Shown: positions 1 through 11,197, counted from the first letter of the stretch. The stretch is 64,000 nt of DNA from Flavobacterium faecale (GCF_003076455.1 NZ_CP020918.1:4128001-4192000); one strand, 5' to 3'. Notes: generated from the sequence alone by a model not told the origin. Program-made: numbers and translations.

Positions 1-1
1 A

Positions 2-775
2 AGAGCTGTTGCAATTAATTTGGTCGAAAAAGACTCTGTTTACATTCACGGAAAAAAATTAATGGTCACCGGTCCAGAAGGCAATCGAATCATTCGAGCA
101 TTTAACAATGTTCGTTTCTTTAAGGTTGATATGAGTGGGAAATGTGATTCGCTACATTCGAGCTCAAAAGAATCTTTGACCAAACTCATTGGAAATCCGA
201 TATTATGGAATGGTGAAAATCAAATCACGGGTGACATCATGCATCTCATAGGTGATAATAAAACGCAGAAATTAGATTCCTTAAAAGTTTTAAACAACAC
301 TTTCATGGTCTCACGGGACACGCTTGGCACGGGGTACAACCAGGTAAAAGGATTAAACCTCTATGGAAAATTCTTTGAAGGTAAACTACATGAAGTTGAT
401 GTGGTTAAAAATGCAGAGGTGATTTATTACATGCGAAACGACACCCAAGAGTTAATCGGAATTAATAAAAATGTGAGTAGCCGAATCAACATGATACTCG
501 AAAACAATACTGCCGAGACTATTACTTTCTATAAACAAGTGGACGGAACCATATTTCCAGAAGAAGACCTTTCGCCCTATGATCGGGTACTCAAAGGAAT
601 GAAATGGCGAGGTGACGAACGAATAAAAAGTAAAGACGACATCTTTTCAGACGAAGACAATGAACTCAATGCTAAGCTAATTAAAGAAGGTCAAATAGAC
701 GAAGCAAAGGTGAATGTACCGATGAAGGTGAGAAAAGAAACTTTGAACTACGATAAAAAGAAGAAGAAAAAATAA
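2..775 (+). CDS. OstA-like protein, C-terminal part
   Basis: The frame is open to the left edge of the window, so the gene is 5'-truncated; 257 residues are visible and the TTG at 20 is not a credible start. The visible part alternates short beta-type segments with conserved phrases such as LKGMKWRGDER and ends in a Lys-rich tail. I recall this C-terminus from OstA/LptA-like proteins of flavobacteria, which are thought to take part in lipopolysaccharide transport or outer-membrane biogenesis. The beta-rich pattern fits the stacked OstA fold. The family call rests on recall of the tail, not on a full domain, because the N-terminal region lies outside the window. The aminotransferase gene follows 90 nt later on the same strand. 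Confidence 0.6.
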   Translation, partial: RAVAINLVEKDSVYIHGKKLMVTGPEGNRIIRAFNNVRFFKVDMSGKCDSLHSSSKESLTKLIGNPILWNGENQITGDIMHLIGDNKTQKLDSLKVLNNTFMVSRDTLGTGYNQVKGLNLYGKFFEGKLHEVDVVKNAEVIYYMRNDTQELIGINKNVSSRINMILENNTAETITFYKQVDGTIFPEEDLSPYDRVLKGMKWRGDERIKSKDDIFSDEDNELNAKLIKEGQIDEAKVNVPMKVRKETLNYDKKKKKK

Positions 776-865
776 GTATCGTTATTACGAAATTTATAAA
801 AAACACTTCTTTAAAGCTGTCTCGAAATAAAGCGGCAGCAACGTTTAATTACCAAGAATAAAAAA

Positions 866-2053
866 ATGAATTCAGATTTTATAAAATACCAAGCGCAAAC
901 ATCGCCATACCCATTAGGAATGGAAGTTTCGCATGCAAAAGGATCATACATTTATGACACCAACGCAAAAAAATATTTGGATTTTGTAGCAGGAGTTTCT
1001 GCTTGCACCCTAGGCCATCAACACCCTAGAGTAAATCAAGCAATAAAAGATCAACTAGACAAATATTCTCACGTGATGGTCTATGGAGAATATTCCCAAA
1101 GTCCTGCAGTTGAATATTGCAAATTGATGGCCTCACTCCTACCTGAACCTTTAAATAAAACATATCTCGTAAACTCTGGCACAGAAGCCATTGAAGGTGC
1201 TTTGAAATTAGCAAAACGTGTCACTGGAAGAAGTCAGTTGATATCGTGCCACAATGCTTATCACGGGAACACCATGGGATCTATGAGTGTAATGGGTTTT
1301 GAGGAAAGAAAACAAGCGTACAGACCATTATTACCAGACATTGACTTTATTACGTTTAATAACGAAGCAGATTTAGAAAAAATTACCACTAGAACTGCCG
1401 GAATCTTACTTGAGACTATTCAAGGTGGTGCTGGTTTTATTGAACCCCATAATGATTTTTTGAAAAAAGTTCGCCAACGCTGCACAGAAGTCGGTGCTAT
1501 GCTAATTCTTGACGAAATACAACCTGGTTTTGGAAGAACAGGAAAATTGTTTGGTTTTCAAAATTATGATATGGTTCCAGATATCCTAGTAATGGGAAAA
1601 GGAATGGGAGGCGGAATGCCAGTAGGAGCCTTTACCGCTTCATCTGAAATGATGGATTTACTAAGTCATAGTCCGAAATTGGGTCACATAACGACCTTTG
1701 GCGGTCACCCTGTCATAGCGTCAGCCTGTTTGGCAACTTTGCAAGAATTAGTTGAAACCAACTTGATGCAAGAAGCCTTAGACAAGGAAAAGCTCTTCCG
1801 TTCTCTTTTGGTACATCCTTTGATAGAAGAAATAAGAGGAAAAGGGTTAATGCTTGCAGCGATGACAAAAGATGCAAACATAACAAATGAAGTGATTTTG
1901 AGATGCCAAGAAAAGGGACTTATATTATTTTGGCTATTATTTGAAGGTTGCGCCATTCGTATTACACCACCACTAACAATTTCTGAAGACGAAATTAGAG
2001 AAGGATGTGCTATTATAAAAGAAGTAATGGACGAGGTTTCATTACTGCACTAA
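866..2053 (+). CDS. Class III PLP-dependent aminotransferase
   Basis: This 395-residue cytosolic enzyme moves an amino group between an amino acid and a 2-oxo acid using pyridoxal phosphate. Visible family signatures are SGTEAIEGALKLAKR (PLP phosphate binding), the Asp of LILDEIQPGFGRTG (D216, contacts the PLP ring nitrogen) and the Schiff-base Lys in VMGKGMGGGMPVG (K245). Length and motif order match the acetylornithine/ornithine/4-aminobutyrate subgroup of class III enzymes. The substrate cannot be read from the sequence: no arginine-biosynthesis genes flank it, so argD is not assigned. It sits after the OstA-like gene, an order I recall from other flavobacteria. The ATG at 866 fits the usual family N-terminus. 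Confidence 0.85.
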   Translation: MNSDFIKYQAQTSPYPLGMEVSHAKGSYIYDTNAKKYLDFVAGVSACTLGHQHPRVNQAIKDQLDKYSHVMVYGEYSQSPAVEYCKLMASLLPEPLNKTYLVNSGTEAIEGALKLAKRVTGRSQLISCHNAYHGNTMGSMSVMGFEERKQAYRPLLPDIDFITFNNEADLEKITTRTAGILLETIQGGAGFIEPHNDFLKKVRQRCTEVGAMLILDEIQPGFGRTGKLFGFQNYDMVPDILVMGKGMGGGMPVGAFTASSEMMDLLSHSPKLGHITTFGGHPVIASACLATLQELVETNLMQEALDKEKLFRSLLVHPLIEEIRGKGLMLAAMTKDANITNEVILRCQEKGLILFWLLFEGCAIRITPPLTISEDEIREGCAIIKEVMDEVSLLH

Positions 2054-2177
2054 TCAAACTGCAATGGTTACTCCTAACCGATTGTTAATTAAATTGTTCA
2101 AAACAATATTTAGTTTTCTTCCTCATAAAAATAAGGATGCCTAACTTTAAATAGGCTAAATTCTAAAAACAAAAAGT

Positions 2178-3575
2178 ATGCAATTAAGCGAAGAAGAAGA
2201 AGATTATAACTTATCGCTATCTAAATTTGAGTCGATGCTAAAAACGAATAAAGTTTTATTCTTCGACTCAGAGGAATTTGAAGAAATCATCCTTCACTAT
2301 TTAGATATGGGCAAAACTGCTCTAGCAAAAAAAGCACTTAAATTAGCATTAGACCAACACCCGAAATCGACTGGATTGAAATTGGTTCAAGTAGAAATGC
2401 TGATTTTTGAAGAAAAGCTAGAAATTGCCGAAAAGTTATTAAATGAGTTGTATGCTATAGAACCAAACAACGAGGAAATATACATTCAAAAAGCAAATAT
2501 TTGCAGTAAAAGAGACCAACACGAAAAAGCGGTTGAATATCTTAATTTGGCACTAGAATTCACAGAGGATTATGCAGATGTGTATAATTTGATGGGGATG
2601 GAATACCTTTTTATGGACAATCTAGAAAAAGCTAAAGATAGTTTTATCAAATGTCTCGAAGAAGATATTGAAGACCAATCTGCATTGTATAATGTTGTGT
2701 ATTGCTTTGAATTTTTGGATCAAAACCTAGCTGCCATCACTTATCTTGCGGAATATATTGAAAAGAATCCGTATAGTGAAATTGCATGGCATCAAAAAGG
2801 ACGTTTGCATTACGGTCTTAAAGATTATCAAGAAGCTATAAATGCTTTTGAATATGCTACTTTGATCGATGATGAGTTCTTGGGCGCACACATGGAAAAG
2901 GCCAAAGCATACGAACGTTTGAGAAAGTATGAGGAAGCTATAGAAAGCTATAACCGTACCATTGAGCTAGACGATGCAACTTCCTATGCCCTTTTACGCA
3001 TTGGAAAATGCAATGAAAGACTGGGAAACACAGCCTTGGCTTTACAATTTTACAATCAAACAGTTCATGAAGATCCGTTGTTGGATAAAGGATGGATTGC
3101 AATTACCGATTTCTACGTACGCCAAAACAATTTTCAGAAAGCATTGTTTTTTGTCAATAAGGCGCTAGCTATTGACAATCAAAACAAACAATACTGGAAA
3201 AGATTTGCAACGATCAATAAACAAATGAACCTTTTTGAAGAAGCAGAATTTGGATATAGAAAAGCAGTAGAATTTGGCGACACAGAATTAGATACCTGGT
3301 TATTTTGGGTAGATTTATTGTTGTTTCTAGGCGAATTTGATGGTGCTATCCTAACCTTGCTTCAAGCAACTGAGTTTTATCCAGAATCAAACGAAATTGA
3401 ATACCGTTTAGCGGGTCTGTATTTCATGACTCAAGACACTACGAAAGCAAAATTTCATTTAAGTAATGCTCTTCGACTGAACTTCGAAAATTACATTTTA
3501 CTTGAAGATACTTTTCCAGTAGTATGGGCAAAAAAGAGCGTTCGAAACTACGTTGAAAAACATAAAAAACAATAA
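2178..3575 (+). CDS. Tetratricopeptide repeat protein
   Basis: A 465-residue soluble protein built almost wholly of TPR helical hairpins, with about ten repeats recognisable by the spacing of A/G-x3-Y/F-x2-A-x4-P-type residues. It has no signal peptide, so it is probably a cytoplasmic scaffold. The first 20 residues are very acidic. Its stop codon overlaps the aroE start by one base (TAATG), which indicates translational coupling and one operon. No enzymatic motif is visible and the partner is unknown. The link with aroE may be only operon proximity. Confidence 0.85.
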   Translation: MQLSEEEEDYNLSLSKFESMLKTNKVLFFDSEEFEEIILHYLDMGKTALAKKALKLALDQHPKSTGLKLVQVEMLIFEEKLEIAEKLLNELYAIEPNNEEIYIQKANICSKRDQHEKAVEYLNLALEFTEDYADVYNLMGMEYLFMDNLEKAKDSFIKCLEEDIEDQSALYNVVYCFEFLDQNLAAITYLAEYIEKNPYSEIAWHQKGRLHYGLKDYQEAINAFEYATLIDDEFLGAHMEKAKAYERLRKYEEAIESYNRTIELDDATSYALLRIGKCNERLGNTALALQFYNQTVHEDPLLDKGWIAITDFYVRQNNFQKALFFVNKALAIDNQNKQYWKRFATINKQMNLFEEAEFGYRKAVEFGDTELDTWLFWVDLLLFLGEFDGAILTLLQATEFYPESNEIEYRLAGLYFMTQDTTKAKFHLSNALRLNFENYILLEDTFPVVWAKKSVRNYVEKHKKQ

Positions 3576-4327
3576 TGAGTACAGTTCATAAAAAACGATT
3601 TGGTTTATTAGGAAAAAATATTAGTTACTCTTTTTCAAGAGGCTACTTTGCAGAAAAATTTAAAGAAGGAAATTATGATGGCTGTAGTTATGAAAATTTC
3701 GATTTAGCTGAGATTACTTCCTTCCCTGAAATTATATCAAATGGCAAAGAGGAAATCAAAGGTATCAATGTAACAATTCCATACAAAGAAGCAGTTATAT
3801 TTTACCTTGATAAATTATCTAAAAAAGCAGCAAAAATTGGTGCTGTAAATACAATTAAAATCACCAAAAAAGGCAAACTAAAAGGATACAATACAGATTA
3901 TTATGGTTTCAAGAAATCATTGCAACCGATGTTAAAGCCTCAGCACAAAAAGGCTTTGATACTTGGTACCGGAGGTGCGTCAAAAGGAGTTGCATTTGCA
4001 TTGGGCGAGCTCGGTATTGATTATACTTTCGTTTCTAGAAATAACAAAGACAACACCATTGATTACAGCCAGTTAAATGAAGATGTATTTAAACATTATC
4101 ATATTATCATCAATTGCACTCCCGTAGGAACAAGCCCAGATATCGACGCTTGCCCTGACATACCATACGAATACTTTACTAGCGAGCACATTGCTTACGA
4201 TTTGATCTACAACCCTGCTGAAACAAAATTTTTACAACAGGCAAAAGAAAAAGGTGCTCAAATTAAAAACGGATTACGAATGCTAGAATTACAAGCTGAA
4301 AAATCTTGGGAAATCTGGAACAAGTAA
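3575..4327 (+). CDS. aroE: Shikimate dehydrogenase
   Basis: This enzyme reduces 3-dehydroshikimate to shikimate with NADPH in aromatic amino acid synthesis. Family marks are the substrate-binding segment GKNISYSFS near the N-terminus, NVTIPYKE with the catalytic Lys, NTDYYGF with the catalytic Asp, and the nucleotide-binding GTGGASKGVAFAL of the Rossmann domain. At 250 residues it is slightly shorter than many AroE proteins but complete. It overlaps the upstream TPR gene by one base and is followed within 25 nt by a strong hairpin terminator, so it ends its operon. Confidence 0.93.
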   Translation: MSTVHKKRFGLLGKNISYSFSRGYFAEKFKEGNYDGCSYENFDLAEITSFPEIISNGKEEIKGINVTIPYKEAVIFYLDKLSKKAAKIGAVNTIKITKKGKLKGYNTDYYGFKKSLQPMLKPQHKKALILGTGGASKGVAFALGELGIDYTFVSRNNKDNTIDYSQLNEDVFKHYHIIINCTPVGTSPDIDACPDIPYEYFTSEHIAYDLIYNPAETKFLQQAKEKGAQIKNGLRMLELQAEKSWEIWNK

Positions 4328-4343
4328 AAAAATTATACCGCAT

Positions 4344-4380
4344 AAAAAAACCGCTTAGATCAAATCTAAGCGGTTTTTTT
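4344..4380. terminator. Bidirectional hairpin terminator
   Basis: A perfect 10-bp stem (4351-4360 with 4364-4373, loop CAA) is flanked by seven A on the left and seven T on the right. It therefore works for both the aroE operon on the plus strand and the converging TPR gene on the minus strand. Confidence 0.93.
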
Positions 4381-4398
4381 ATGTGGTAAAAAATAGGA

Positions 4399-5673
4399 TT
4401 ATAGTCCCATTTTTTCTTTTAATGCTTTTTTCTCTGCAGACATTTCTAATGCACCGTACACACTAATTAAAGTATTTGCTACATCTTTGTTATCTTTTTC
4501 AATCTCTAATGATTTTGTCAAGTAAGGAATAACACTTTGATACAGCTTTTTCTTCTCTGCTTTCAAAACTTCATATCTCTTGTTGTCTTTATCAGAAGTA
4601 CCTAATTTGTTCATTTCAGCATTGATTGGAGTTTCAGCTTCCAACTTCACACCAACTAGATTAATGTAAGCATTCATGTAATTAGGATCAACCTCGATTG
4701 CTTTTTTATAATACATTTCAGCATCAGCTTTATTTTTAGCAGTTGCACTTACAACACCTAGGTTGAATAACAAATCGGCATCGTTTGGTTTTTTAGCTAA
4801 AATCTCAGTAACCAGCTTTTTGTATGAATCAAAATCTTTTGTTTCTAGGTACAAATTAGCTTCTGTCATTGCCAAAGAAGTATCCTCTGGATTCAATGTT
4901 CTTGCTTCAACAATTACTTTTTTAGCTTCTTCGATCTTCTTTTGCTGTACTAAAATAAGAGCAATATTTTTCACAATCTCACCTTCTTTTGAAGCAACTA
5001 CTTCAACTCTTGGGTTTGTATGTGTTTTCAATTTTACCATTCTATCTCTGTCTTCCTTGGTAGGAAAACCTTCTTCTTTATTCGAAACCAAACTAGTAGC
5101 AACATAGGTTTTTGATTTTCCAGTAAAGCGAATTTTTCTTAGTTCTTGTAAATCAGCTAGAGCACCATCAAAATCTTTAGCATTCAATCTAAAGCTTGAA
5201 GCATAATACAAGTTCAAAGTATCTTTTTTATCTAAATGGTAAACTTCAGTCAGTTTTTCAGCACCTTCTGCATATTTTTCCGTTTTAGAATCAGCAATAG
5301 CACTGTTAAGTAATTTGTCCTTAACTTTAGAGATTACTTTAGTCACCTCTGCAGTATACTGTTGTTTTCCAGACGCTTTTTCGATAGCAATTACTTCTTT
5401 CGCTGCTTTTGCCGCTAATAATAAATTTTTATCAGTATCAACATTTTTCTCTACTGCATCCATGTATACCGTTTCTCTTAAGTAATAGTACTGTGCTTTT
5501 TCAGCATCAGAAGCATTACCCAAAACAGATTCTACTTGACTTAATAAAGCAGGAACTTCAGTCATGTTCCCTTTTTTAATCGCTTTTTCTGCTGCTTTTA
5601 ATTGATCTTTTTGAGCAAAAGTAGCTACCGATACCAACAAAGCTGATGTTAATAAGACATTTTTAGCTTTCAT
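4399..5673 (-). CDS. Secreted tetratricopeptide repeat protein
   Basis: A 424-residue protein with a signal peptide at residues 1-20 (hydrophobic LLTSALLVSVATFAQ, probable cut after AFAQ-like residues). The body has several TPR units; the clearest spans the DADLLFNLGVV and YYKKAIEVDPNYMNAYINL segments near residue 300. It is Lys-rich throughout and ends in KEKMGL. It is probably periplasmic. It lies 47 nt downstream of gyrA on the same strand and may share its transcript. No catalytic motif was seen and its role is unknown. Confidence 0.8.
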   Translation of the reverse strand: MKAKNVLLTSALLVSVATFAQKDQLKAAEKAIKKGNMTEVPALLSQVESVLGNASDAEKAQYYYLRETVYMDAVEKNVDTDKNLLLAAKAAKEVIAIEKASGKQQYTAEVTKVISKVKDKLLNSAIADSKTEKYAEGAEKLTEVYHLDKKDTLNLYYASSFRLNAKDFDGALADLQELRKIRFTGKSKTYVATSLVSNKEEGFPTKEDRDRMVKLKTHTNPRVEVVASKEGEIVKNIALILVQQKKIEEAKKVIVEARTLNPEDTSLAMTEANLYLETKDFDSYKKLVTEILAKKPNDADLLFNLGVVSATAKNKADAEMYYKKAIEVDPNYMNAYINLVGVKLEAETPINAEMNKLGTSDKDNKRYEVLKAEKKKLYQSVIPYLTKSLEIEKDNKDVANTLISVYGALEMSAEKKALKEKMGL

Positions 5674-5720
5674 AAATAAATTATTTTAAAAAATTAGTTA
5701 GTTTGTTTTCTTTTTAAATA

Positions 5721-8369
5721 TTAAGATTCATCCTCTTCATCAGATTCATCGTCTCCCTCTTCATCATCTACCACCTCTTCATCGTCGTCTTCGTCATCCT
5801 CTTCTCCGCCTTCATCTTCTAAGACTTCCAATACTGGTTTAACACGCTCTATAGCTTCCACTTCAATTACATTTCCGTCTTCATCAACAACTACTTCTTC
5901 AGCATCGTCTTTCATCACTTTTGTAACTGCAGCGATAGAATCTTTACCTTTAAGGTTAATCAACTTAACCCCTTGAGTTGCGCGTCCCATAACACGTAGA
6001 TCTTCAATTGCCATTCTAATTGTTAATCCAGATTTGTTGATAATCATTAAATCATCAGCATCTGTAACAGCATTGATCGAGATTAACTGTCCTGTTTTTT
6101 CAGTGATATTCAAAGTTTTCACTCCTTTACCACCTCTATTTGTAATACGGTATACATCTTCACCATCTTCATCAACAAGCTTGGTACGTTTACCGTAACC
6201 ATTCTCCGTTACAACTAAGACTTGTGTATCGTTTACAGCATCTTTATCTACAGTAATCATACCAATTACTTCATCAGTATCATCTTTTAGCGAAATTCCA
6301 CGTACTCCAGAAGCTGTTCTTCCCATAGGACGAGTCTTCGTTTCTTCAAAACGAACTAACTTACCAGACTTCACAGCCAAGATAATTTGACTTTCACCAT
6401 TTGTTAATTTAGCTTCTAACAATTCATCACCATCTTTAATAGTAATCGCAGCTACACCATTTACTCTAGGTTTAGAATATTTCTCTAAAGAGGTCTTTTT
6501 AACTTGTCCTTTTTTGGTCACCATCACAAGGTTGTGAGAAGTGATATAGTCTTTATCTTTTAAATCTTGTGTACATATAAAAGCTTTTACTTTATCATCG
6601 CTTTCAATGTTTACCAAGTTTTGGATTGCTCTACCTTTTGCTGTTTTGCTTCCTTCTGGAATTTCATATACACGCATCCAGAAACATTTTCCTTTTTGAG
6701 TAAAGAACATCATATATTGATGGTTTGTAGCCACAAACATGTGTTCCAAGAAATCTTGATCCCTTGTACCAGCACTTTTCTGTCCTACTCCACCTCTATT
6801 TTGAGTTTTATATTCTGTTAGATTAGTACGTTTGATGTATCCTGCGTGTGAGATTGTAATTACTACATTTTCATCAGCAATTAAATCTTCGATACTTACA
6901 TCACCACCAGAATATTCAATTTGAGAACGACGTTCATCACCGTATTTATCTCTAATTTCAACTAATTCTTCTTTAATCAAAGCAATTCTTAAGTTAACAT
7001 CAGCCAATAAAGCTCTTAAATGATCAATCACTTTCATGATTTCTTCGTACTCCGCTCTTAACTTGTCTTGCTCCAGACCTGTTAATTGACGCAAACGCAT
7101 CTCTACAATTGCTCTAGCTTGAATATCTGACAATTTAAATCTTTCGATCAATTTACCTCTCGCTTCTTCTGTGTTGCTAGATGCTTTGATCAAGGCAATA
7201 ACTTCATCAATATTATCCGAAGCAATTATCAAACCTTCTAAGATATGCGCTCTTTCTTCCGCTTTACGCAATTCGAATTTTGTTCTTCGAATAACAACAT
7301 CATGACGGTGCTCCACAAAATGATGAATCATATCTTTTAGATTCAACATCTCAGGACGACCCTTTACTAATGCAATATTGTTTACACTAAAAGAAGATTG
7401 TAATTGAGTATACTTATATAAGGTATTCAACACCACATTTGGAGTTGCATCACGTTTTAAGATATACACGATACGCATACCATTACGGTCAGATTCATCA
7501 CGAATATTTGCAATACCTTCAATTTTCTTATCATTTACCAAATCAGCCGTACGCTTGATCATGTCGGCCTTATTAACTTGGTATGGAATTTCGGTTACAA
7601 TGATACTTTCTCTTCCATCAACCTCTTCAAAACCAACTTTAGCACGCATAACCACTCTACCACGACCGGTTTTGAAGGCCTCACGAACACCTTCGTATCC
7701 GTAAATAACTCCACCTGTAGGGAAATCTGGTGCTTTGATATGTGTAATTAATTCGTCAATATCAATATCATTATTATCGATATAAGCGAGTGTACCATTT
7801 ACAACCTCAGTAAGGTTGTGCGGTGGCATATTGGTTGCCATACCTACAGCAATACCCGTTGCTCCATTAATTAATAAAGTAGGAACACGTGTAGGCATTA
7901 CTTTTGGCTCATATAAAGTATCATCAAAGTTCAATTGAAAATCAACTGTTTCTTTTTCGATGTCTGCCATAATATCTTCAGAGATCTTGCGCATTCTAGC
8001 CTCGGTGTAACGCATTGCAGCTGGACTATCACCATCTACAGATCCAAAGTTACCTTGACCATCAACTAATAAATAACGCATACTCCATTCTTGTGCCATA
8101 CGAACCATGGCATCATATACGGATGTATCTCCGTGTGGGTGATACTTTCCTAAAACCTCCCCGACAATTCTCGCGGATTTTTTATGGGCTTTATTTGAAA
8201 AAACTCCTAAATCATACATTCCATAAAGAACTCTTCGATGAACTGGTTTTAAACCATCTCTAACATCTGGAAGCGCTCTGGATACAATTACCGACATCGA
8301 GTAATCAATGTAAGCAGATTTCATTTCATCTTCTATGTTAATAGGAATTAACTTTTCTCCTTCAGACAT
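5721..8369 (-). CDS. gyrA: DNA gyrase subunit A
   Basis: The 882-residue breakage-reunion subunit of gyrase, which introduces negative supercoils together with GyrB. The catalytic tyrosine is Y121 in [10 protein letters not shown]. The quinolone-determining region reads [11 protein letters not shown] and carries Thr82 and Asp86 at the positions equivalent to E. coli Ser83 and Asp87; these look like wild-type residues for this group. The C-terminal DNA-wrapping domain contains a degenerate GyrA-box (TNRGGKG in place of QRRGGKG). The last ~45 residues are an extremely acidic Glu/Asp tail. It is divergent from clpC with 254 nt between them. Confidence 0.98.
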   Translation of the reverse strand: MSEGEKLIPINIEDEMKSAYIDYSMSVIVSRALPDVRDGLKPVHRRVLYGMYDLGVFSNKAHKKSARIVGEVLGKYHPHGDTSVYDAMVRMAQEWSMRYLLVDGQGNFGSVDGDSPAAMRYTEARMRKISEDIMADIEKETVDFQLNFDDTLYEPKVMPTRVPTLLINGATGIAVGMATNMPPHNLTEVVNGTLAYIDNNDIDIDELITHIKAPDFPTGGVIYGYEGVREAFKTGRGRVVMRAKVGFEEVDGRESIIVTEIPYQVNKADMIKRTADLVNDKKIEGIANIRDESDRNGMRIVYILKRDATPNVVLNTLYKYTQLQSSFSVNNIALVKGRPEMLNLKDMIHHFVEHRHDVVIRRTKFELRKAEERAHILEGLIIASDNIDEVIALIKASSNTEEARGKLIERFKLSDIQARAIVEMRLRQLTGLEQDKLRAEYEEIMKVIDHLRALLADVNLRIALIKEELVEIRDKYGDERRSQIEYSGGDVSIEDLIADENVVITISHAGYIKRTNLTEYKTQNRGGVGQKSAGTRDQDFLEHMFVATNHQYMMFFTQKGKCFWMRVYEIPEGSKTAKGRAIQNLVNIESDDKVKAFICTQDLKDKDYITSHNLVMVTKKGQVKKTSLEKYSKPRVNGVAAITIKDGDELLEAKLTNGESQIILAVKSGKLVRFEETKTRPMGRTASGVRGISLKDDTDEVIGMITVDKDAVNDTQVLVVTENGYGKRTKLVDEDGEDVYRITNRGGKGVKTLNITEKTGQLISINAVTDADDLMIINKSGLTIRMAIEDLRVMGRATQGVKLINLKGKDSIAAVTKVMKDDAEEVVVDEDGNVIEVEAIERVKPVLEVLEDEGGEEDDEDDDEEVVDDEEGDDESDEEDES

Positions 8370-8623
8370 AAGTTGTTATATTAAATATTATATTAGTTTC
8401 AAAACGTGCCAATATACGGCTTTTTGAATTTTTTATGCACTTTTTTGACCGCTAATTTAAACGATTTATCAACAATACCAACTAGTATTTGTTTACTAAA
8501 TTAACAATTGTTTGACGAAATTTGGTTATTTTTTTTGTCTATTAGCTGACAAGACTATACAAAGGAATGATTTTTGGATTTAAAATTCTAAATCACTAAA
8601 TTTACTGATACCAAATTAAAAAT

Positions 8624-11170
8624 ATGGATGATAATTTTTCACCTAGAGTAAAAGACGTCATTACCTACAGCAAAGAAGAAGCTTTGCGATTAGGGCATGA
8701 CTTTATAGGAACTGAGCATTTAATGCTTGGGATCCTAAGGGATGGTAACGGAAAAGCTATAAAAATATTAAATAATCTTTCTGTAGATTTAGATCATCTG
8801 CGGAAAAAAGTAGAAATTTTAAGCCCTGCAACCCAAAGTACAGAGACAAATATCGAGAAAAAAAACCTACACCTAACACGTCAGGCTGAACGTGCTTTAA
8901 AAACTACCTTTCTAGAGGCTAAGGTTTTTCAAAGTACCTCTATTAGTACCGCTCATTTGTTGCTTTGTATACTGAGAAACGAAAACGACCCTACAACCAA
9001 GTTACTGAATAAACTAAAAATAGATTATGATGTAGCTAAAGAACAATATTTAAATATGACACCAAACGAAGAAGAATTTTTAGAAAATTTGCCTAGAGCG
9101 ACTGATTCATATAATGACGATTTAGGACAAGATGACAGTCTAAAAGAAGGAAATTTCAATAATCCCGCCAATAAGTCTAACAAAAAATCAAAGACTCCGG
9201 TCTTGGATAACTTTGGGAGAGATTTAACAGAGATGGCAGAAGAAGGAAAACTAGACCCTGTTGTTGGACGTGAAAAGGAAATTGAACGTGTAAGCCAAAT
9301 TTTGAGCCGACGCAAAAAGAATAATCCATTATTAATTGGAGAACCAGGTGTGGGGAAATCTGCTATTGCAGAAGGTCTTGCACTTCGTATCATTCAAAAG
9401 AAAGTGTCACGTATCCTTTTCAACAAACGTGTCGTTACTTTAGATCTAGCAAGTTTAGTTGCTGGTACAAAATATAGAGGACAGTTTGAAGAGCGTATGA
9501 AAGCAGTGATGAACGAGTTAGAAAAAAATGATGATATCATTCTATTTATTGACGAAATTCATACCATCGTAGGTGCTGGTGGAGCTACTGGCTCACTTGA
9601 CGCATCCAACATGTTCAAGCCTGCTCTTGCAAGAGGTGAAATTCAGTGTATTGGTGCTACTACTCTTGACGAGTACAGACAGTACATTGAAAAAGATGGT
9701 GCATTGGAGCGACGTTTTCAAAAAATCATTGTTGAACCAACATCTGTTGAAGAAACAATTTTGATTTTGAACAATATCAAAAACAAATACGAAGACCACC
9801 ATAATGTGACGTATTCACAAGAAGCGATTGAGGCTTGTGTAAAATTGACTAACCGCTATATGTCGGAGCGTTTTTTACCCGACAAAGCTATTGATGCTTT
9901 GGACGAGGCAGGATCAAGAGTACACATCACCAATATTGAAGTTCCAAAACAAATTTTAGATTTGGAGCGTCAATTAGAAGAGATTCGCGAGCTTAAAAAT
10001 GTTGTTGTCAAAAAACAAAAATATGAAGAGGCAGCGAAACTAAGGGATGACGAGAAAAAATTAGAAAAAGACCTTGCAATTGCTCAAGAGCAGTGGGAAG
10101 AAGATGCCAAAAATAACCGCATCGAGGTTACCGAAGATAATGTTGCCGATGTTGTCTCTATGATGACTGGAATACCAGTAAATCGTATTGCGCAAACAGA
10201 AAGTAATAAATTAGCCAAATTACCGCAATTAATCGAAAGTAAAGTAATTGGTCAAAACGAAGCGGTTACAAAAATAGCACGTTCTATTCAGCGTAATAGA
10301 GCTGGTTTGAAAGACCCTAATCGTCCGATTGGATCGTTTATCTTTCTAGGTCAAACTGGTGTTGGTAAAACACAATTGGCAAAAGTACTGGCCAAAGAAT
10401 TATTCGATTCTGAAGATGCACTAGTTCGAATTGACATGAGTGAATACATGGAGAAATTCGCAATTTCAAGATTAGTTGGAGCACCTCCGGGATACGTTGG
10501 ATACGAAGAAGGTGGGCAATTAACAGAAAAAGTGCGTCGCAAACCTTATGCTGTTGTATTATTGGATGAGATTGAAAAAGCACATCCAGACGTATTCAAC
10601 ATGTTATTGCAAGTTCTTGATGATGGTTTCTTGACTGATAGTTTAGGTCGAAAAATTGACTTTAAGAATACCATTATCATCATGACATCAAATGTTGGTG
10701 CACGCCAATTGAAAGATTTTGGACAAGGTGTAGGATTTGGTACTGCTGCTAAAGTAGCTCAGGCCGATGACAATTCGAAAAGCATTATTGAAAACGCTTT
10801 AAAGAAAACTTTTGCTCCTGAATTTTTGAATAGAATTGATGATGTAATTGTATTCAATGCACTTGAAAAAGAAGATATCAATTTGATTATCGAAATTGAA
10901 TTGCAAAAGCTATACGACAGAATAACCGAACTTGGATACAGTTTAAAACTATCTGACAAAGCAAAAAGTTTTATTGCTGATAAAGGATTTGACAAGCAAT
11001 TTGGTGCTAGACCACTAAAAAGAGCTATCCAGAAATATGTTGAAGACAGTCTTGCTGAGGAAATAATTACCTCAAAAATAAATGCTGGTGACGATATTTT
11101 CATGGATATTGAAGACGGTGCGCAAGAATTAACAGTTGCTATTCATAAGGCCGATGAAGCTGCTAAATAA
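8624..11170 (+). CDS. clpC: Clp protease ATPase subunit ClpC
   Basis: An 848-residue HSP100 AAA+ unfoldase that feeds proteins to ClpP. The N-terminal double Clp-N repeat covers about residues 1-150. The first ATPase module has Walker A GEPGVGKS (K245) and Walker B ILFIDEIHT. A middle helical region contains a UVR-like stretch (KYEEAAKLRDDEKKLE). The second module has Walker A GQTGVGKT (K582) and Walker B VVLLDEIEKAHPDV. The UVR-type middle domain favours ClpC over ClpA or ClpB. It appears monocistronic: a hairpin terminator follows 28 nt after the stop. Confidence 0.95.
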   Translation: MDDNFSPRVKDVITYSKEEALRLGHDFIGTEHLMLGILRDGNGKAIKILNNLSVDLDHLRKKVEILSPATQSTETNIEKKNLHLTRQAERALKTTFLEAKVFQSTSISTAHLLLCILRNENDPTTKLLNKLKIDYDVAKEQYLNMTPNEEEFLENLPRATDSYNDDLGQDDSLKEGNFNNPANKSNKKSKTPVLDNFGRDLTEMAEEGKLDPVVGREKEIERVSQILSRRKKNNPLLIGEPGVGKSAIAEGLALRIIQKKVSRILFNKRVVTLDLASLVAGTKYRGQFEERMKAVMNELEKNDDIILFIDEIHTIVGAGGATGSLDASNMFKPALARGEIQCIGATTLDEYRQYIEKDGALERRFQKIIVEPTSVEETILILNNIKNKYEDHHNVTYSQEAIEACVKLTNRYMSERFLPDKAIDALDEAGSRVHITNIEVPKQILDLERQLEEIRELKNVVVKKQKYEEAAKLRDDEKKLEKDLAIAQEQWEEDAKNNRIEVTEDNVADVVSMMTGIPVNRIAQTESNKLAKLPQLIESKVIGQNEAVTKIARSIQRNRAGLKDPNRPIGSFIFLGQTGVGKTQLAKVLAKELFDSEDALVRIDMSEYMEKFAISRLVGAPPGYVGYEEGGQLTEKVRRKPYAVVLLDEIEKAHPDVFNMLLQVLDDGFLTDSLGRKIDFKNTIIIMTSNVGARQLKDFGQGVGFGTAAKVAQADDNSKSIIENALKKTFAPEFLNRIDDVIVFNALEKEDINLIIEIELQKLYDRITELGYSLKLSDKAKSFIADKGFDKQFGARPLKRAIQKYVEDSLAEEIITSKINAGDDIFMDIEDGAQELTVAIHKADEAAK

Positions 11171-11197
11171 TCAAATATTTTAGTCTTTAAATAAATG

